Below, one piece after another: positions 8,592 to 18,337 of a stretch of 64,000 nt of DNA. Below the pieces are notes generated by a model. The model made no database searches, was not told where the DNA came from, and saw only the letters and a list, made by a program, of their open reading frames with translations. This DNA is from Pseudoneobacillus sp052180215 (GTDB lineage: Bacteria > Bacillota > Bacilli > Bacillales > Cytobacillaceae): assembly GCF_052180215.1 (NCBI RefSeq), contig NZ_CP197471.1, positions 1,460,001 through 1,524,000 on the forward strand. The letters are read 5' to 3'. The translations under genes and the position numbers were made by a program. Position 1 is the first letter of the stretch; each line of letters begins with the position of its first letter.

Positions 8592-8719
8592 GTTGATTGG
8601 AGCGGAGGGCAATTGACTCCTGCGGGAGATAGAGGGAAGTGGGAGACCCCACAGGCGGTAACGCCGAGGAGGCTCCCATCCCTCCCCGCGGAAAGCAAGT
8701 GCCTGGAGCGGAAATCAAC
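8592..8719 (+). repeat. GC-rich structured intergenic element between attenuator 3 and pyrB
   Basis: This 128-base stretch is far more GC-rich than its surroundings and folds on itself. The outer arms GTTGATT and AATCAAC pair. Middle arms with CTCCTGCGGGA and CCCGCGGAAAG partly pair. An inner stem GAGGGAAGTGGGAG pairs with CTCCCATCCCTC, around a small hairpin GGCG-GTAA-CGCC. TGGAGCGGA occurs once in each arm in direct orientation. From memory, similar sequences are scattered through Bacillaceae genomes; only one copy is in this window. It holds no gene. The remaining bases 8529-8591 and 8720-8786 show nothing further. Confidence 0.7.
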
Positions 8720-8786
8720 GGACTAAGGATGGGCTAAAAACAATAATGAAGGCGAAAAGAGCCTAATAAAAAAGGGGAGAGGCTTA

Positions 8787-9722
8787 ATGAATCACTTGTT
8801 GACAACCTCTGAATTAAGCTTGGATGAAATTCTGTCAATATTAGAAGATGCAAAGGGATTTTCAGAGGGGATGCAGTGGACTCCTGAAAATCAGATGTTT
8901 GTAGCAAATTTATTCTTTGAGCCAAGTACTAGAACAAAATGCAGCTTTGAGGTTGCACAAAGGCGATTAGGATTATCCATTATTCCTTTTGAAACAAATT
9001 ATTCCAGCGTTTTAAAGGGAGAAACCCTTTACGACACGGTTAAAACTTTAGAATCAATTGGAGTCAATGCGGTTGTTATCCGCCATGAACAAGACCGGTA
9101 CTATGAAGGCTGGTTGGATAATGTGAAGATTTCTGTTGTAAATGGAGGAGATGGCTGCGGCCATCATCCTACCCAATCGTTGCTTGATTTATTTACGATT
9201 CAACAGCAATTTGGAAGCTTTAAAGGGTTAAAAATCGCCATTATCGGTGATATCAAACACAGCAGAGTTGCAAGATCGAATGCTGATACACTCATTAGGT
9301 TAGGAGCAGAGGTCGTATTTTCTGGACCTGAAAACTGGTTTGATTTTGAAATGATGAAGCAATGTCCATATGAACCTATAGATCAAACTATTACGACCGC
9401 CGATGTAGTCATGCTTTTACGCATCCAACATGAACGTCATGCTGATGAAGAATCGTTGACAGCAGAAGATTACCATCAAAAATACGGCTTAACGTTAGAA
9501 CGAGAGAAAAGAATGAAGCCAACTAGTATTATCATGCATCCTGCACCAGTTAATCGGAATGTTGAAATTGCTGATGAACTGGTGGAATGTGAACGTTCAA
9601 GGATATTTAAACAGATGGAAAATGGAGTATTTGTTCGGATGGCCGTACTGAAAAATATACTTGAAACCCAAAGAGGAGGGCAACCACATGTTAATCAAAA
9701 AAGCGAACTTGCTTACAGATAA
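8787..9722 (+). CDS. pyrB: Aspartate carbamoyltransferase catalytic chain
   Basis: PyrB joins carbamoyl phosphate and aspartate, the committed step of pyrimidine synthesis. The protein has 311 residues, the usual catalytic-chain length. The carbamoyl-phosphate site STRT is at 47-50. The HPTQSLLDL block and a C-terminal HPAPVNR block are present. No pyrI regulatory chain follows, as in other Bacilli. GGGGAGAGG precedes the ATG. Its 3' end overlaps pyrC by 35 bases, so the two are probably translationally coupled. Confidence 0.97.
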   Translation: MNHLLTTSELSLDEILSILEDAKGFSEGMQWTPENQMFVANLFFEPSTRTKCSFEVAQRRLGLSIIPFETNYSSVLKGETLYDTVKTLESIGVNAVVIRHEQDRYYEGWLDNVKISVVNGGDGCGHHPTQSLLDLFTIQQQFGSFKGLKIAIIGDIKHSRVARSNADTLIRLGAEVVFSGPENWFDFEMMKQCPYEPIDQTITTADVVMLLRIQHERHADEESLTAEDYHQKYGLTLEREKRMKPTSIIMHPAPVNRNVEIADELVECERSRIFKQMENGVFVRMAVLKNILETQRGGQPHVNQKSELAYR

Positions 9723-10965
9723 GGGATTAGAAGTTGTCGACGTTTTAATAAAAGATGGAAAGATTGAACATATAGCTCAGGAAATTAACGTTAGTAGTGA
9801 AGAAACCTTTGATGCACAAGGGTTATTATTAACGCCAGGTTTTATAGATCTTCATGTACATCTTCGCGAACCGGGTGGGGAAAAAAAGGAAACAATCGAA
9901 ACGGGAACAAAAGCAGCAGCAAAGGGTGGATTTACAACCATTGCGGCAATGCCAAATACAAGACCAGTTCCAGATTGTAAGGAACAGCTTAACTGGTTAA
10001 ATGAAAAAATAAAAGAAACTGCACATGTCCGTGTCTTACCGTATGCCTCCATAACAATAAGAGAATTAGGTCAAGAACTTACCAACTTTACAGAATTAAA
10101 AGAAGCGGGTGCCTTTGCTTTTACGGATGATGGTGTAGGTATACAGTCGGCTGGAATGATGCTTGAGGCAATGAAAATTGCGGCAAAATTGAATAAAGCA
10201 ATTGTGGCTCATTGTGAAGATAATACGTTAATTAATAAGGGCTGTGTACATGAAGGAATATTTTCAAATGAAAATGGATTAAATGGGATTCCTTCTGTAT
10301 GTGAATCTGTTCATATCGCGCGTGATGTTTTACTAGCTGAAAGTGCTGGATGCCATTACCATGTATGCCACATTAGTACAAAGGAATCGGTACGAGTAGT
10401 TCGTGATGCAAAAAAAGCAGGAATTAAGGTGACAGCCGAAGTAACGCCACACCATCTTTTATTAAGTGAAGAAGATATTCCATCCCTTGATGCCAATTTC
10501 AAAATGAATCCTCCGTTACGTGGTGCAAAAGATCGTTTAGCTCTAATTGAAGGGTTAATTGATGGGACGATTGACTTTATCGCAACCGATCATGCCCCAC
10601 ATACACAAGAAGAAAAGGCTGAAGGGATGCAACTGGCACCGTTTGGGATTGTAGGATTAGAAACAGCTTTCCCTTTGCTTTATACCAATCTAGTAAAAAA
10701 GGAAATTATCACTTTACAGCAATTAATTGAGTTTTTAACCTTAAAGCCTGCAGAAGCTTTTAACCTCCCTTTCGGAAAGATAGAAGTGGGTAGGACAGCT
10801 GACCTTGTACTTATTGATTTAGAAAGAGAAGAATCCATTAACCCGGAAGAATTTCTATCAAAAGGTAAAAATACTCCGTTTGAAAACTGGATCTGTCAAG
10901 GCTGGCCGGTAATGACGATGGTTGAAGGGAAAATTGTCTGGACAAAGGAGAGGGTAGAAGCATGA
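9688..10965 (+). CDS. pyrC: Dihydroorotase
   Basis: PyrC cyclises carbamoyl aspartate to dihydroorotate. The 425-residue protein belongs to the class I amidohydrolase type. Zinc ligands are visible in DLHVHLREPG near residue 60. Later metal and catalytic blocks are AHCEDN, the HVCHIST region and ATDHAPHTQEEK. GAGGAGGG precedes ATG 9688; an upstream in-frame TTG at 9661 precedes the ribosome site and is not used. It overlaps pyrB by 35 bases and pyrAA by four (ATGA). Confidence 0.96.
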   Translation: MLIKKANLLTDKGLEVVDVLIKDGKIEHIAQEINVSSEETFDAQGLLLTPGFIDLHVHLREPGGEKKETIETGTKAAAKGGFTTIAAMPNTRPVPDCKEQLNWLNEKIKETAHVRVLPYASITIRELGQELTNFTELKEAGAFAFTDDGVGIQSAGMMLEAMKIAAKLNKAIVAHCEDNTLINKGCVHEGIFSNENGLNGIPSVCESVHIARDVLLAESAGCHYHVCHISTKESVRVVRDAKKAGIKVTAEVTPHHLLLSEEDIPSLDANFKMNPPLRGAKDRLALIEGLIDGTIDFIATDHAPHTQEEKAEGMQLAPFGIVGLETAFPLLYTNLVKKEIITLQQLIEFLTLKPAEAFNLPFGKIEVGRTADLVLIDLEREESINPEEFLSKGKNTPFENWICQGWPVMTMVEGKIVWTKERVEA

Positions 10966-12068
10966 AACGACAATTAATCTTAGAAGATGGAACAGTTTTT
11001 ATTGGAAATGGTTTTGGTAGTGAAGTTGATAAAATGGGTGAGGTTGTCTTTAATACAGGGATGACTGGTTATCAAGAAATTATTTCAGACCCTTCTTATT
11101 GTGGGCAAATTGTCACGCTAACTTATCCTTTAGTCGGCAATTATGGAATTAATAGAGATGATTTTGAATCGATTCATCCAGCCATTAGCGGTTTTATTGT
11201 GAAAGAAGCAACGGATTTTCCATCCAATTGGAGAAGTGAATGGACACTTGATGAATATTTTAAAATGCGTAATATTCCTGCTATAAGCGGTGTAGATACT
11301 AGAAAATTAACGAGAATCATCCGCAAGTATGGAACTCTTAAGGGGGCTATTTGCGGTATAGAGCAAAATGTGGAAGATGTGTTAAATAAACTTCGCGGAA
11401 ACAGTCTGCCTACCAACCAGGTGGAACAAGTTTCAACGAAGTCAGCGTATCCGAGTCCTGGGCGTGGATACCGAGTGGTTCTTGTGGATTTTGGAATGAA
11501 ACATGGGATATTACGTGAATTAAACAAACGTGATTGTGATGTAATTGTTGTCCCGCATAACACAAGTGCAACAGAAATCCTTCAGCTTCGTCCTGATGGA
11601 ATCATGCTTTCAAATGGACCTGGGGATCCAAAGGACGTTCCAGAAGCCGTTGAGATGATTAAAGGAATTCTAGGAAAAGTACCGATGTTTGGAATTTGTT
11701 TAGGTCACCAGCTCTTTGCCTTAGCCTGTGGTGCTGATACCTCAAAAATGAAATTTGGTCACCGAGGCTCTAATCATCCAGTAAAGGAAATGAAAACAGG
11801 TAAAGTTGCCATTACTTCTCAGAATCACGGTTATACAGTGGAAGAAGCATCTCTTATTGGGTCACCATTAGAAATTACCCATATTGCGCTAAATGATGGA
11901 ACAATAGAAGGTCTTAAGCATAAAGAAGTACCTGCATTTACGGTTCAATATCACCCGGAAAGCTCACCTGGACCAGAAGATGCCAATAATCTTTTTGACC
12001 AATTTTTAAATATGATAAAAAGTGAAAAACAGGAAGGGGTTTCAGCATGCCAAAACGTACAGATATAA
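10962..12068 (+). CDS. pyrAA: Carbamoyl-phosphate synthase, pyrimidine-specific small (glutaminase) subunit
   Basis: This subunit hydrolyses glutamine and feeds ammonia to the large subunit. The 368-residue protein has the N-terminal CPSase small-chain domain and a class I glutamine amidotransferase domain. The nucleophilic cysteine is in GICLGHQLFALACG and the His-Glu pair is in YHPESSPGPED. It starts in an ATGA overlap with pyrC and ends 22 bases inside pyrAB. Its place in the pyr operon marks it as the pyrimidine-regulated enzyme, distinct from any arginine-linked carA elsewhere. Confidence 0.97.
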   Translation: MKRQLILEDGTVFIGNGFGSEVDKMGEVVFNTGMTGYQEIISDPSYCGQIVTLTYPLVGNYGINRDDFESIHPAISGFIVKEATDFPSNWRSEWTLDEYFKMRNIPAISGVDTRKLTRIIRKYGTLKGAICGIEQNVEDVLNKLRGNSLPTNQVEQVSTKSAYPSPGRGYRVVLVDFGMKHGILRELNKRDCDVIVVPHNTSATEILQLRPDGIMLSNGPGDPKDVPEAVEMIKGILGKVPMFGICLGHQLFALACGADTSKMKFGHRGSNHPVKEMKTGKVAITSQNHGYTVEEASLIGSPLEITHIALNDGTIEGLKHKEVPAFTVQYHPESSPGPEDANNLFDQFLNMIKSEKQEGVSACQNVQI

Positions 12069-15000
12069 ATTCCATTCTAGTTATAGGATCAGGACCCATT
12101 ATTATCGGTCAAGCAGCAGAGTTTGACTATGCTGGAACACAAGCTTGTATTGCCCTAAAAGAAGAAGGCTATAAAGTTATTCTGGTCAATTCCAATCCAG
12201 CCACTATCATGACAGATACGGAAATGGCTGATGTTGTTTATATAGAACCATTAACATTAGAGTTTGTAAGTAGAATTATTCGTAAAGAACGCCCAGATGC
12301 GATCCTTTCAACACTAGGTGGACAAACTGGCTTAAATATTGCAGTAGAGTTAGCGGATTCAGGAATCTTAGAAGAATGTGGTGTTGAAATTCTTGGAACA
12401 AAACTTTCTGCGATTAAGAAAGCTGAGGACCGTGAATTATTTAAGGAATTAATGAACGAACTAGGAGAACCAGTCCCAGAAAGTGATATCGTTCATAACT
12501 TAAAAGAAGCATACGAATTTGTTGGTAAGGTTGGATATCCTGTTATTGTTCGTCCAGCGTTTACTCTAGGGGGGACGGGTGGAGGAATCTGTCATAATGA
12601 AGCAGACCTTATTGAGATTGTTTCAAGCGGGATAAAGAATAGTCCAGTAGGCCAGTGTTTATTAGAAAGAAGCATCGCAGGCTTTAAAGAAATTGAATAT
12701 GAAGTGATGAGAGATTCAAATGACAATGCTATTGTAGTGTGCAATATGGAAAACTTTGATCCTGTTGGGGTACATACAGGGGATTCCATTGTTGTGGCAC
12801 CTAGTCAAACCTTGAGTGACAGAGAATATCAGCTGTTAAGGAATGTGTCTTTAAAAATTATTCGTGCCCTTAAAATTGAAGGTGGGTGCAATGTACAACT
12901 TGCTCTCGATCCTCATAGCTTTAACTACTATATTATTGAAGTAAATCCTAGGGTAAGCCGTTCATCTGCATTAGCATCAAAAGCAACAGGTTATCCCATT
13001 GCTAAGTTAGCGGCTAAGATAGCGGTTGGATTAACCCTTGATGAAATGATGAATCCTGTTACCGGAAAAACATATGCAAGCTTTGAACCTGCATTAGATT
13101 ATATTGTCACCAAAATACCAAGATGGCCATTTGATAAATTTGAATCAGCAAATCGATCTCTAGGAACACAGATGAAAGCGACCGGCGAGGTTATGGCGAT
13201 TGGAAGAACCTTTGAAGAATCACTATTAAAAGCCATTCGTTCACTCGAATCTAATATCTATCATTTAGAATTAGCTGATGCAGACCAAATCGATAATGAA
13301 ACCATTGAAAAAAGAATACGTAAAGCTGGCGACGAACGCTTATTTTACATTGCTGAGGCTATAAAAAGAGGAGTTTCCATTGAAACCATTCACGAATGGA
13401 GCTTAATTGATCTGTTTTTCTTGAAGAAACTAGAAGGAATTGTTGAATTTGAGAAATCAGTGTTAACGAATCAATTTGATTATGAAATTGGGAAAATGGC
13501 GAAGGAAAAAGGTTTTTCAGATATTGCCCTTGCAAAGTTTTGGGAATCTACGTCGCAAGAAGTGTATCAATGGCGTAAAGAGAATGGGATTATTCCTGTT
13601 TATAAGATGGTTGATACTTGTGCTGCTGAATTCGAATCAGAGACCCCCTATTTTTATGGAACGTATGAAGAAGAAAATGAATCAATCGTTACTAGTCGTA
13701 AAAGTGTTCTGGTACTAGGTTCTGGGCCAATACGTATTGGTCAAGGAATTGAATTCGATTATGCGACTGTCCATTCTGTTTGGGCAATCAAGGAAGCGGG
13801 ATATGAAGCGATTATTATCAACAGTAATCCGGAAACCGTTTCGACCGATTTTAGCATATCAGATAAGCTTTATTTTGAACCTCTAACCATTGAGGATGTT
13901 ATGCATGTTATTGACTTGGAACAACCAATCGGAGTAGTCGTACAGTTTGGTGGTCAAACAGCTATTAATTTAGCATCTGAACTTGTTCAACGAGGAGTAA
14001 AAATTTTAGGTACTAGTTTAGAAGATTTAGATAGAGCTGAAAATCGTGATAAATTCGAGCAGGCACTTGTAAAACTTTCCATTCCACAGCCGTTAGGGAA
14101 AACAGCACTATCTGTGCAGGAAGCTGTCGAAATTGCAAATGAAATTGGTTACCCAGTACTCGTTCGACCATCCTATGTCCTTGGTGGAAGAGCAATGGAA
14201 ATTGTTTATCAAGAAACCGAACTGCTTCACTATATGACGAATGCAGTCAAAATTAACCCAGAACATCCAGTATTAATTGATCGTTATTTAACAGGAAAAG
14301 AAATTGAGGTCGATGCCATTTCAGACGGAGAGAATGTGTTAATTCCAGGAATAATGGAGCATATTGAACGAGCAGGCGTACACTCTGGTGATTCGATAGC
14401 TGTTTATCCGCCACAAACTCTATCTCCATCTGTTAAACAAACATTAGTAGAATATACGAAAAGGCTTGCAAAAGGCTTAAATATCATCGGGCTTCTAAAT
14501 ATACAATATGTCATTAACAATGAGGAAGTTTATGTAATTGAAGTGAACCCTCGTTCAAGTAGGACTGTACCATTCCTAAGCAAAATTACCAATGTTCCAA
14601 TGGCGAAAATTGCTACAAAAATTATCTTAGGAAAATCACTAGTAGATCAAGGCTATACTCCAGGACTTGTCCCTGAAAAAACTGGAGTTTATGTGAAAGT
14701 ACCTGTTTTTTCTTTTGAAAAACTACGGAGAGTGGATATTACACTAGGGCCAGAAATGAAATCAACTGGTGAAGTAATGGGGAAAGATAGTACGCTGGAA
14801 AAAGCCCTTTACAAAGGTTTGATTGCAGCAAAAATGAAAATTCAGAAGTATGGTACGGTTCTTTTAACTGTAGCGGATAAAGATAAAGATGAAGCTTTAG
14901 CTCTAGCAAAACGTTTTGCTTCTATTGGTTATCAGCTGGTAGCGACCAGTGGGACAGCCAATTATATGAAGGCAAATGGTGTAGATGTTGATATCGTTGG

Positions 15001-15259
15001 AAAAATTGGCTCGGAAGGAGTCACATTAATTGATGTGATTCGAAAAGGAGAAGTGCAGCTGATTATTAATACTTTGACAAGAGGAAAACAGCCAGAACGG
15101 GATGGATTTAAAATTCGTCGTGAGTCTGTAGAGAATGGAATACCTTGCTTAACATCATTGGATACAGCGAATGCTCTCTTACGTGTAATTGAATCCATGA
15201 CATTCTCAACAGAAGCGATGGAAGCTGCTTCGGTATCCAAGGAGAGTGTTCTTGTATGA
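12047..15259 (+). CDS. pyrAB: Carbamoyl-phosphate synthase, pyrimidine-specific large subunit
   Basis: The large subunit makes carbamoyl phosphate from bicarbonate, ammonia and two ATP. The 1070-residue protein shows the internal duplication of the family. The first half begins with ILVIGSGPIIIGQAAEFDY and the second repeats it as VLVLGSGPIRIGQGIEFDY near residue 555. Each half has an ATP-grasp domain, with RPAFTLGGTGGG and RPSYVLGGRAMEIV. The last 140 residues form the allosteric MGS-like domain, where UMP and PRPP would act. It overlaps pyrAA by 22 bases and pyrK by four. Confidence 0.97.
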   Translation: MPKRTDINSILVIGSGPIIIGQAAEFDYAGTQACIALKEEGYKVILVNSNPATIMTDTEMADVVYIEPLTLEFVSRIIRKERPDAILSTLGGQTGLNIAVELADSGILEECGVEILGTKLSAIKKAEDRELFKELMNELGEPVPESDIVHNLKEAYEFVGKVGYPVIVRPAFTLGGTGGGICHNEADLIEIVSSGIKNSPVGQCLLERSIAGFKEIEYEVMRDSNDNAIVVCNMENFDPVGVHTGDSIVVAPSQTLSDREYQLLRNVSLKIIRALKIEGGCNVQLALDPHSFNYYIIEVNPRVSRSSALASKATGYPIAKLAAKIAVGLTLDEMMNPVTGKTYASFEPALDYIVTKIPRWPFDKFESANRSLGTQMKATGEVMAIGRTFEESLLKAIRSLESNIYHLELADADQIDNETIEKRIRKAGDERLFYIAEAIKRGVSIETIHEWSLIDLFFLKKLEGIVEFEKSVLTNQFDYEIGKMAKEKGFSDIALAKFWESTSQEVYQWRKENGIIPVYKMVDTCAAEFESETPYFYGTYEEENESIVTSRKSVLVLGSGPIRIGQGIEFDYATVHSVWAIKEAGYEAIIINSNPETVSTDFSISDKLYFEPLTIEDVMHVIDLEQPIGVVVQFGGQTAINLASELVQRGVKILGTSLEDLDRAENRDKFEQALVKLSIPQPLGKTALSVQEAVEIANEIGYPVLVRPSYVLGGRAMEIVYQETELLHYMTNAVKINPEHPVLIDRYLTGKEIEVDAISDGENVLIPGIMEHIERAGVHSGDSIAVYPPQTLSPSVKQTLVEYTKRLAKGLNIIGLLNIQYVINNEEVYVIEVNPRSSRTVPFLSKITNVPMAKIATKIILGKSLVDQGYTPGLVPEKTGVYVKVPVFSFEKLRRVDITLGPEMKSTGEVMGKDSTLEKALYKGLIAAKMKIQKYGTVLLTVADKDKDEALALAKRFASIGYQLVATSGTANYMKANGVDVDIVGKIGSEGVTLIDVIRKGEVQLIINTLTRGKQPERDGFKIRRESVENGIPCLTSLDTANALLRVIESMTFSTEAMEAASVSKESVLV

Positions 15260-16035
15260 TAAAACAAGAGCATTGCCTTATTAAAGAACAAATTGAAATA
15301 GCTGATTCTATCTTTAAGCTCACCTTACAGGGTGAGCTTGTCACTGAAATGAAAACACCTGGACAGTTTGTTCACTTAAAAATAGGAGATGGTTTAAATC
15401 CTTTACTAAGGAGACCAATCAGTATATCCAGTATTGATAGGGAAAATAAACAATTTACGATGATCTATCGACGAGAGGGGAAGGGAACTTCTCAATTAGC
15501 AACTAAAGTCCCTGGAATGACAGTGGATGTATTAGGTCCGCTTGGAAATGGATTTCCTGTTCAGGAAACCCAACCAGGAAAAACCGCTTTACTAGTTGGT
15601 GGGGGAATTGGGGTACCTCCTTTACTTGAACTTTCTAAACAGCTAACCGTATTAGGGGTAAGGGTCATTCATGTTTTAGGTTTTCAATCGAAGAATGTCG
15701 TATTCGGTGAGCAAGAGTTTTCACTATTAGGTGAAACATACATTACTACAGTGGATGGTTCTTATGGATTTAAAGGGTTTGTTACAGACGTCATTGAACA
15801 ATATCAATGGCCGTTTGAGACGATGTACGCTTGCGGGCCGACTCCGATGCTAAAGGCTTTAGAGCATCATTATCCAGATAAAAAGGTGTATCTATCATTA
15901 GAGGAACGCATGGGGTGCGGCATTGGTGCTTGTTTTGCTTGTGTATGTCATACAGCTAATGATCCTCATGGTTTTACCTATAAAAAAGTGTGCAGTGATG
16001 GTCCAGTTTTTAAGGTGGGGGAGGTAGTGCTATGA
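15256..16035 (+). CDS. pyrK: Dihydroorotate dehydrogenase electron-transfer subunit
   Basis: PyrK carries FAD and a 2Fe-2S cluster and passes electrons from PyrD to NAD. The 259-residue protein has a ferredoxin-reductase fold with RRPISI (FAD) and GGGIGVPPLLEL (nucleotide). The C-terminal cysteine cluster is in MGCGIGACFACVC with a distal KVCSDGP cysteine. It starts by an ATGA overlap with pyrAB and overlaps pyrD by four bases. The pairing with a class 1B PyrD is consistent. Confidence 0.96.
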   Translation: MIKQEHCLIKEQIEIADSIFKLTLQGELVTEMKTPGQFVHLKIGDGLNPLLRRPISISSIDRENKQFTMIYRREGKGTSQLATKVPGMTVDVLGPLGNGFPVQETQPGKTALLVGGGIGVPPLLELSKQLTVLGVRVIHVLGFQSKNVVFGEQEFSLLGETYITTVDGSYGFKGFVTDVIEQYQWPFETMYACGPTPMLKALEHHYPDKKVYLSLEERMGCGIGACFACVCHTANDPHGFTYKKVCSDGPVFKVGEVVL

Positions 16036-16973
16036 AATCGTTAGAAGTCAATCTACCAGGTTTACATTTAAAAAATCCAATTATGCCTGCTTCAGGATGT
16101 TTTGGTTTTGGGAGAGAGTTTAGTCAGTTCTATGACTTAAGTCAACTTGGTGCGATTATGATTAAGGCAACCACCGTTGAACCACGCTTCGGAAATCCTA
16201 CTCCTCGGGTTGCTGAAACATCAGCAGGTATGTTAAATGCCATTGGTTTACAAAATCCTGGACTTGAAAAGGTCATGAATGAGGAGCTTCCGTGGTTAAA
16301 TCAATATGATGTACCTATAATAGCCAATATAGCTGGGTCTACAGAAGAAGATTATATAGAAGTCGCAAGGAATATATCAAGGGCTCCAAATGTTTATGCC
16401 CTTGAGTTAAATATCTCATGTCCAAATGTTAAAACAGGTGGAATAGCGTTCGGAACAATCCCAGAAGTAGCTAAGAATTTAACAAAAAAAGTGAAAGAAG
16501 TATCTTCTGTTCCGGTCTATGTAAAACTCTCACCTAATGTGACAAACATTGTAGAAATGGCAAAAGCTGTGGAAGACGGCGGAGCCGATGGATTAACCAT
16601 GATTAACACTCTTTTAGGGATGCGACTTGATTTAAAGACAGCCCAACCGATTTTAGCCAACCGAACCGGTGGTCTATCTGGAGCGGCTATTAAACCCGTT
16701 GCGGTTCGAATGATTTATGATGTAAGCCAGAATGTTTCTATACCAATTATTGGTATGGGTGGAGTTCAATCTGCTGAAGATGTAATCGAGTATTTTTATG
16801 CAGGTGCAAGTGCTGTTGCAGTTGGTACAGCTAATTTTGTAGATCCTTATGTCTGTCCGAAGATTATTGAAGAACTGCCATTATTGCTAGAGAAATTAGG
16901 AGTTGGACATATTTCTGAATGTACGGGAAGGAGCTGGAAAAAGCATGAAAAACTCGTTAATTATCGCGCTTGA
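16032..16973 (+). CDS. pyrD: Dihydroorotate dehydrogenase 1B, catalytic subunit
   Basis: PyrD oxidises dihydroorotate to orotate using FMN. The 313-residue TIM-barrel protein has the class 1 active-site cysteine in ALELNISCPNVKTGG. It has FMN-phosphate blocks near the C-terminus (IIGMGGVQSAEDVIEY and VAVGTANF). The adjacent pyrK identifies it as the NAD-dependent class 1B heterotetramer rather than a membrane class 2 enzyme. The 3' end overlaps pyrF by 29 bases. Confidence 0.96.
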   Translation: MKSLEVNLPGLHLKNPIMPASGCFGFGREFSQFYDLSQLGAIMIKATTVEPRFGNPTPRVAETSAGMLNAIGLQNPGLEKVMNEELPWLNQYDVPIIANIAGSTEEDYIEVARNISRAPNVYALELNISCPNVKTGGIAFGTIPEVAKNLTKKVKEVSSVPVYVKLSPNVTNIVEMAKAVEDGGADGLTMINTLLGMRLDLKTAQPILANRTGGLSGAAIKPVAVRMIYDVSQNVSIPIIGMGGVQSAEDVIEYFYAGASAVAVGTANFVDPYVCPKIIEELPLLLEKLGVGHISECTGRSWKKHEKLVNYRA

Positions 16974-17661
16974 TTTTTCAAATAAAACCGACGTCGTACG
17001 TTTTTTGGAACCTTTTCAAGATGAGAAGCTTTTTGTAAAGGTAGGGATGGAACTTTTCTTTCAGGAAGGTCCAGACATTCTATCCTTTTTAAAAGGGAAA
17101 GGCCATCAAATTTTTCTTGATTTGAAGCTTCATGATATTCCCAATACCGTTTACCGAGCCATGAAAGGATTGGCATCAATAGGTTGTGATCTTGTTAATG
17201 TTCATGCTGCAGGGGGGACAGATATGATGAAGGCAGCTTTGGAAGGACTAGAGGAAGGAACTTTAGCTGGTCAAACTAGACCCTATTGCATTGCTGTTAC
17301 CCAACTGACGAGTACTTCCGAAGAACAAATGCAGAAGGAGCAGTTAATAAAGGTTCCTCTAGAAGATTCGGTACTGAACTATGCATCACTTGCTAAGGAA
17401 GCTGGATTAGATGGAATCGTATGTTCCGTTTTTGAATCAAGAAAAATACAAGAAGTATTAGGTGCTGATTTCTTAACAGTCTGTCCGGGGATTAGACAAA
17501 GTACATTAAGTGTACAAGATCAAAAAAGAGTAGCCACTCCAAAAATTGCATTAGCAAATGATGTATCAGCCATTGTTGTTGGTAGACCAATTACACAGGC
17601 AGAAAATCCTGTGGATGCCTATAGATTAATATTAAATGAATGGAGTGGGGTAAAAGCATGA
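16945..17661 (+). CDS. pyrF: Orotidine-5'-phosphate decarboxylase
   Basis: PyrF decarboxylates OMP to UMP, the final step of the pathway. The 238-residue protein begins NSLIIALDF. It has the catalytic Asp-Lys-Asp array in FLDLKLHDIPNTV, and the phosphate-binding end block VVGRPITQAENP. ATG 16945 is chosen because GGAAGGAGCTGG lies upstream and the N-terminus then matches the family; an in-frame upstream start at 16903 would add 14 unrelated residues. It overlaps pyrD by 29 bases and pyrE by four. Confidence 0.96.
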   Translation: MKNSLIIALDFSNKTDVVRFLEPFQDEKLFVKVGMELFFQEGPDILSFLKGKGHQIFLDLKLHDIPNTVYRAMKGLASIGCDLVNVHAAGGTDMMKAALEGLEEGTLAGQTRPYCIAVTQLTSTSEEQMQKEQLIKVPLEDSVLNYASLAKEAGLDGIVCSVFESRKIQEVLGADFLTVCPGIRQSTLSVQDQKRVATPKIALANDVSAIVVGRPITQAENPVDAYRLILNEWSGVKA

Positions 17662-18293
17662 AAAAACAAATAGCGGAAGATTTACTTAAGATCAAAGCTG
17701 TCGCATTAAATCCAGCAAATCCATTTATCTGGTCATCCGGTCTAAAGTCACCTATTTATTGTGATAATCGTAGCACTATGGGATTTCCTGAAGTTCGTAG
17801 AAAAATAGCAAGCGGGTTGGCTGCACTTATTACTGAGAAATTTCCTCAAGTAGAGTGTATTGCTGGAACAGCTACAGCTGGGATTCCCCATGCAGCATGG
17901 GTTAGTGAATTACTAAACTTACCAATGTCTTATGTACGATCAAAAGCAAAGGCGCATGGAGCAGGGAAGCAAATTGAAGGCCAGACGTTACCAAATCAAA
18001 AAGTTGTTGTTGTGGAGGATCTTATTTCAACAGGTGGAAGTGTGATCACAACTGTTCAAGCCTTACGATCTGCAGGCTGTGAGGTATTAGGGGTCGTTTC
18101 TATCTTTACATACGAACTAGACCTTGCTACAAAAAACTTAGAATCAGAAGGAATTTCTTTTGTATCGTTAACGGATTACACAACATTGATAGGTGCTGCA
18201 GTTGAGAATGGATATATTCAAAAAGAAGAATTGGATAGCTTATTAGAATGGAAAAAGAACCCGGAGGTATGGGCCAAAGAACTATCTATCTAA
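17658..18293 (+). CDS. pyrE: Orotate phosphoribosyltransferase
   Basis: PyrE adds PRPP to orotate to form OMP. The 211-residue protein has the PRPP-binding block VVVVEDLISTGGS and an N-terminal FIWSSGLKSPIYCDNR block. The start is in an ATGA overlap with pyrF; an upstream in-frame start at 17640 lies before the GGGG ribosome site. It is the last pyr gene and is followed by a strong hairpin at 18299-18337. Confidence 0.96.
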   Translation: MKKQIAEDLLKIKAVALNPANPFIWSSGLKSPIYCDNRSTMGFPEVRRKIASGLAALITEKFPQVECIAGTATAGIPHAAWVSELLNLPMSYVRSKAKAHGAGKQIEGQTLPNQKVVVVEDLISTGGSVITTVQALRSAGCEVLGVVSIFTYELDLATKNLESEGISFVSLTDYTTLIGAAVENGYIQKEELDSLLEWKKNPEVWAKELSI

Positions 18294-18298
18294 ATCAA

Positions 18299-18337
18299 AA
18301 AAGTAGACAGCAAAGGTTCTGCATGCTGTCTACTTTT
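18299..18337. terminator. Bidirectional terminator between pyrE and the sensor kinase
   Basis: A 13-bp inverted repeat AAAAGTAGACAGC / GCTGTCTACTTTT is followed by T-rich sequence on the + strand and preceded by an A-rich stretch. It can end the convergent pyr operon and kinase transcripts. It overlaps the 3' end of the kinase gene by a few bases. Confidence 0.85.

Noticed and set aside
11174..11563. Minus-strand frame of 129 codons inside pyrAA
   Set aside because: It is fully antisense to a conserved gene without start signals.
13476..13718. Plus-strand alternative frame inside pyrAB
   Set aside because: It lies in the interdomain part of pyrAB; the main frame is continuous and family-like, so no frameshift or extra gene is indicated.
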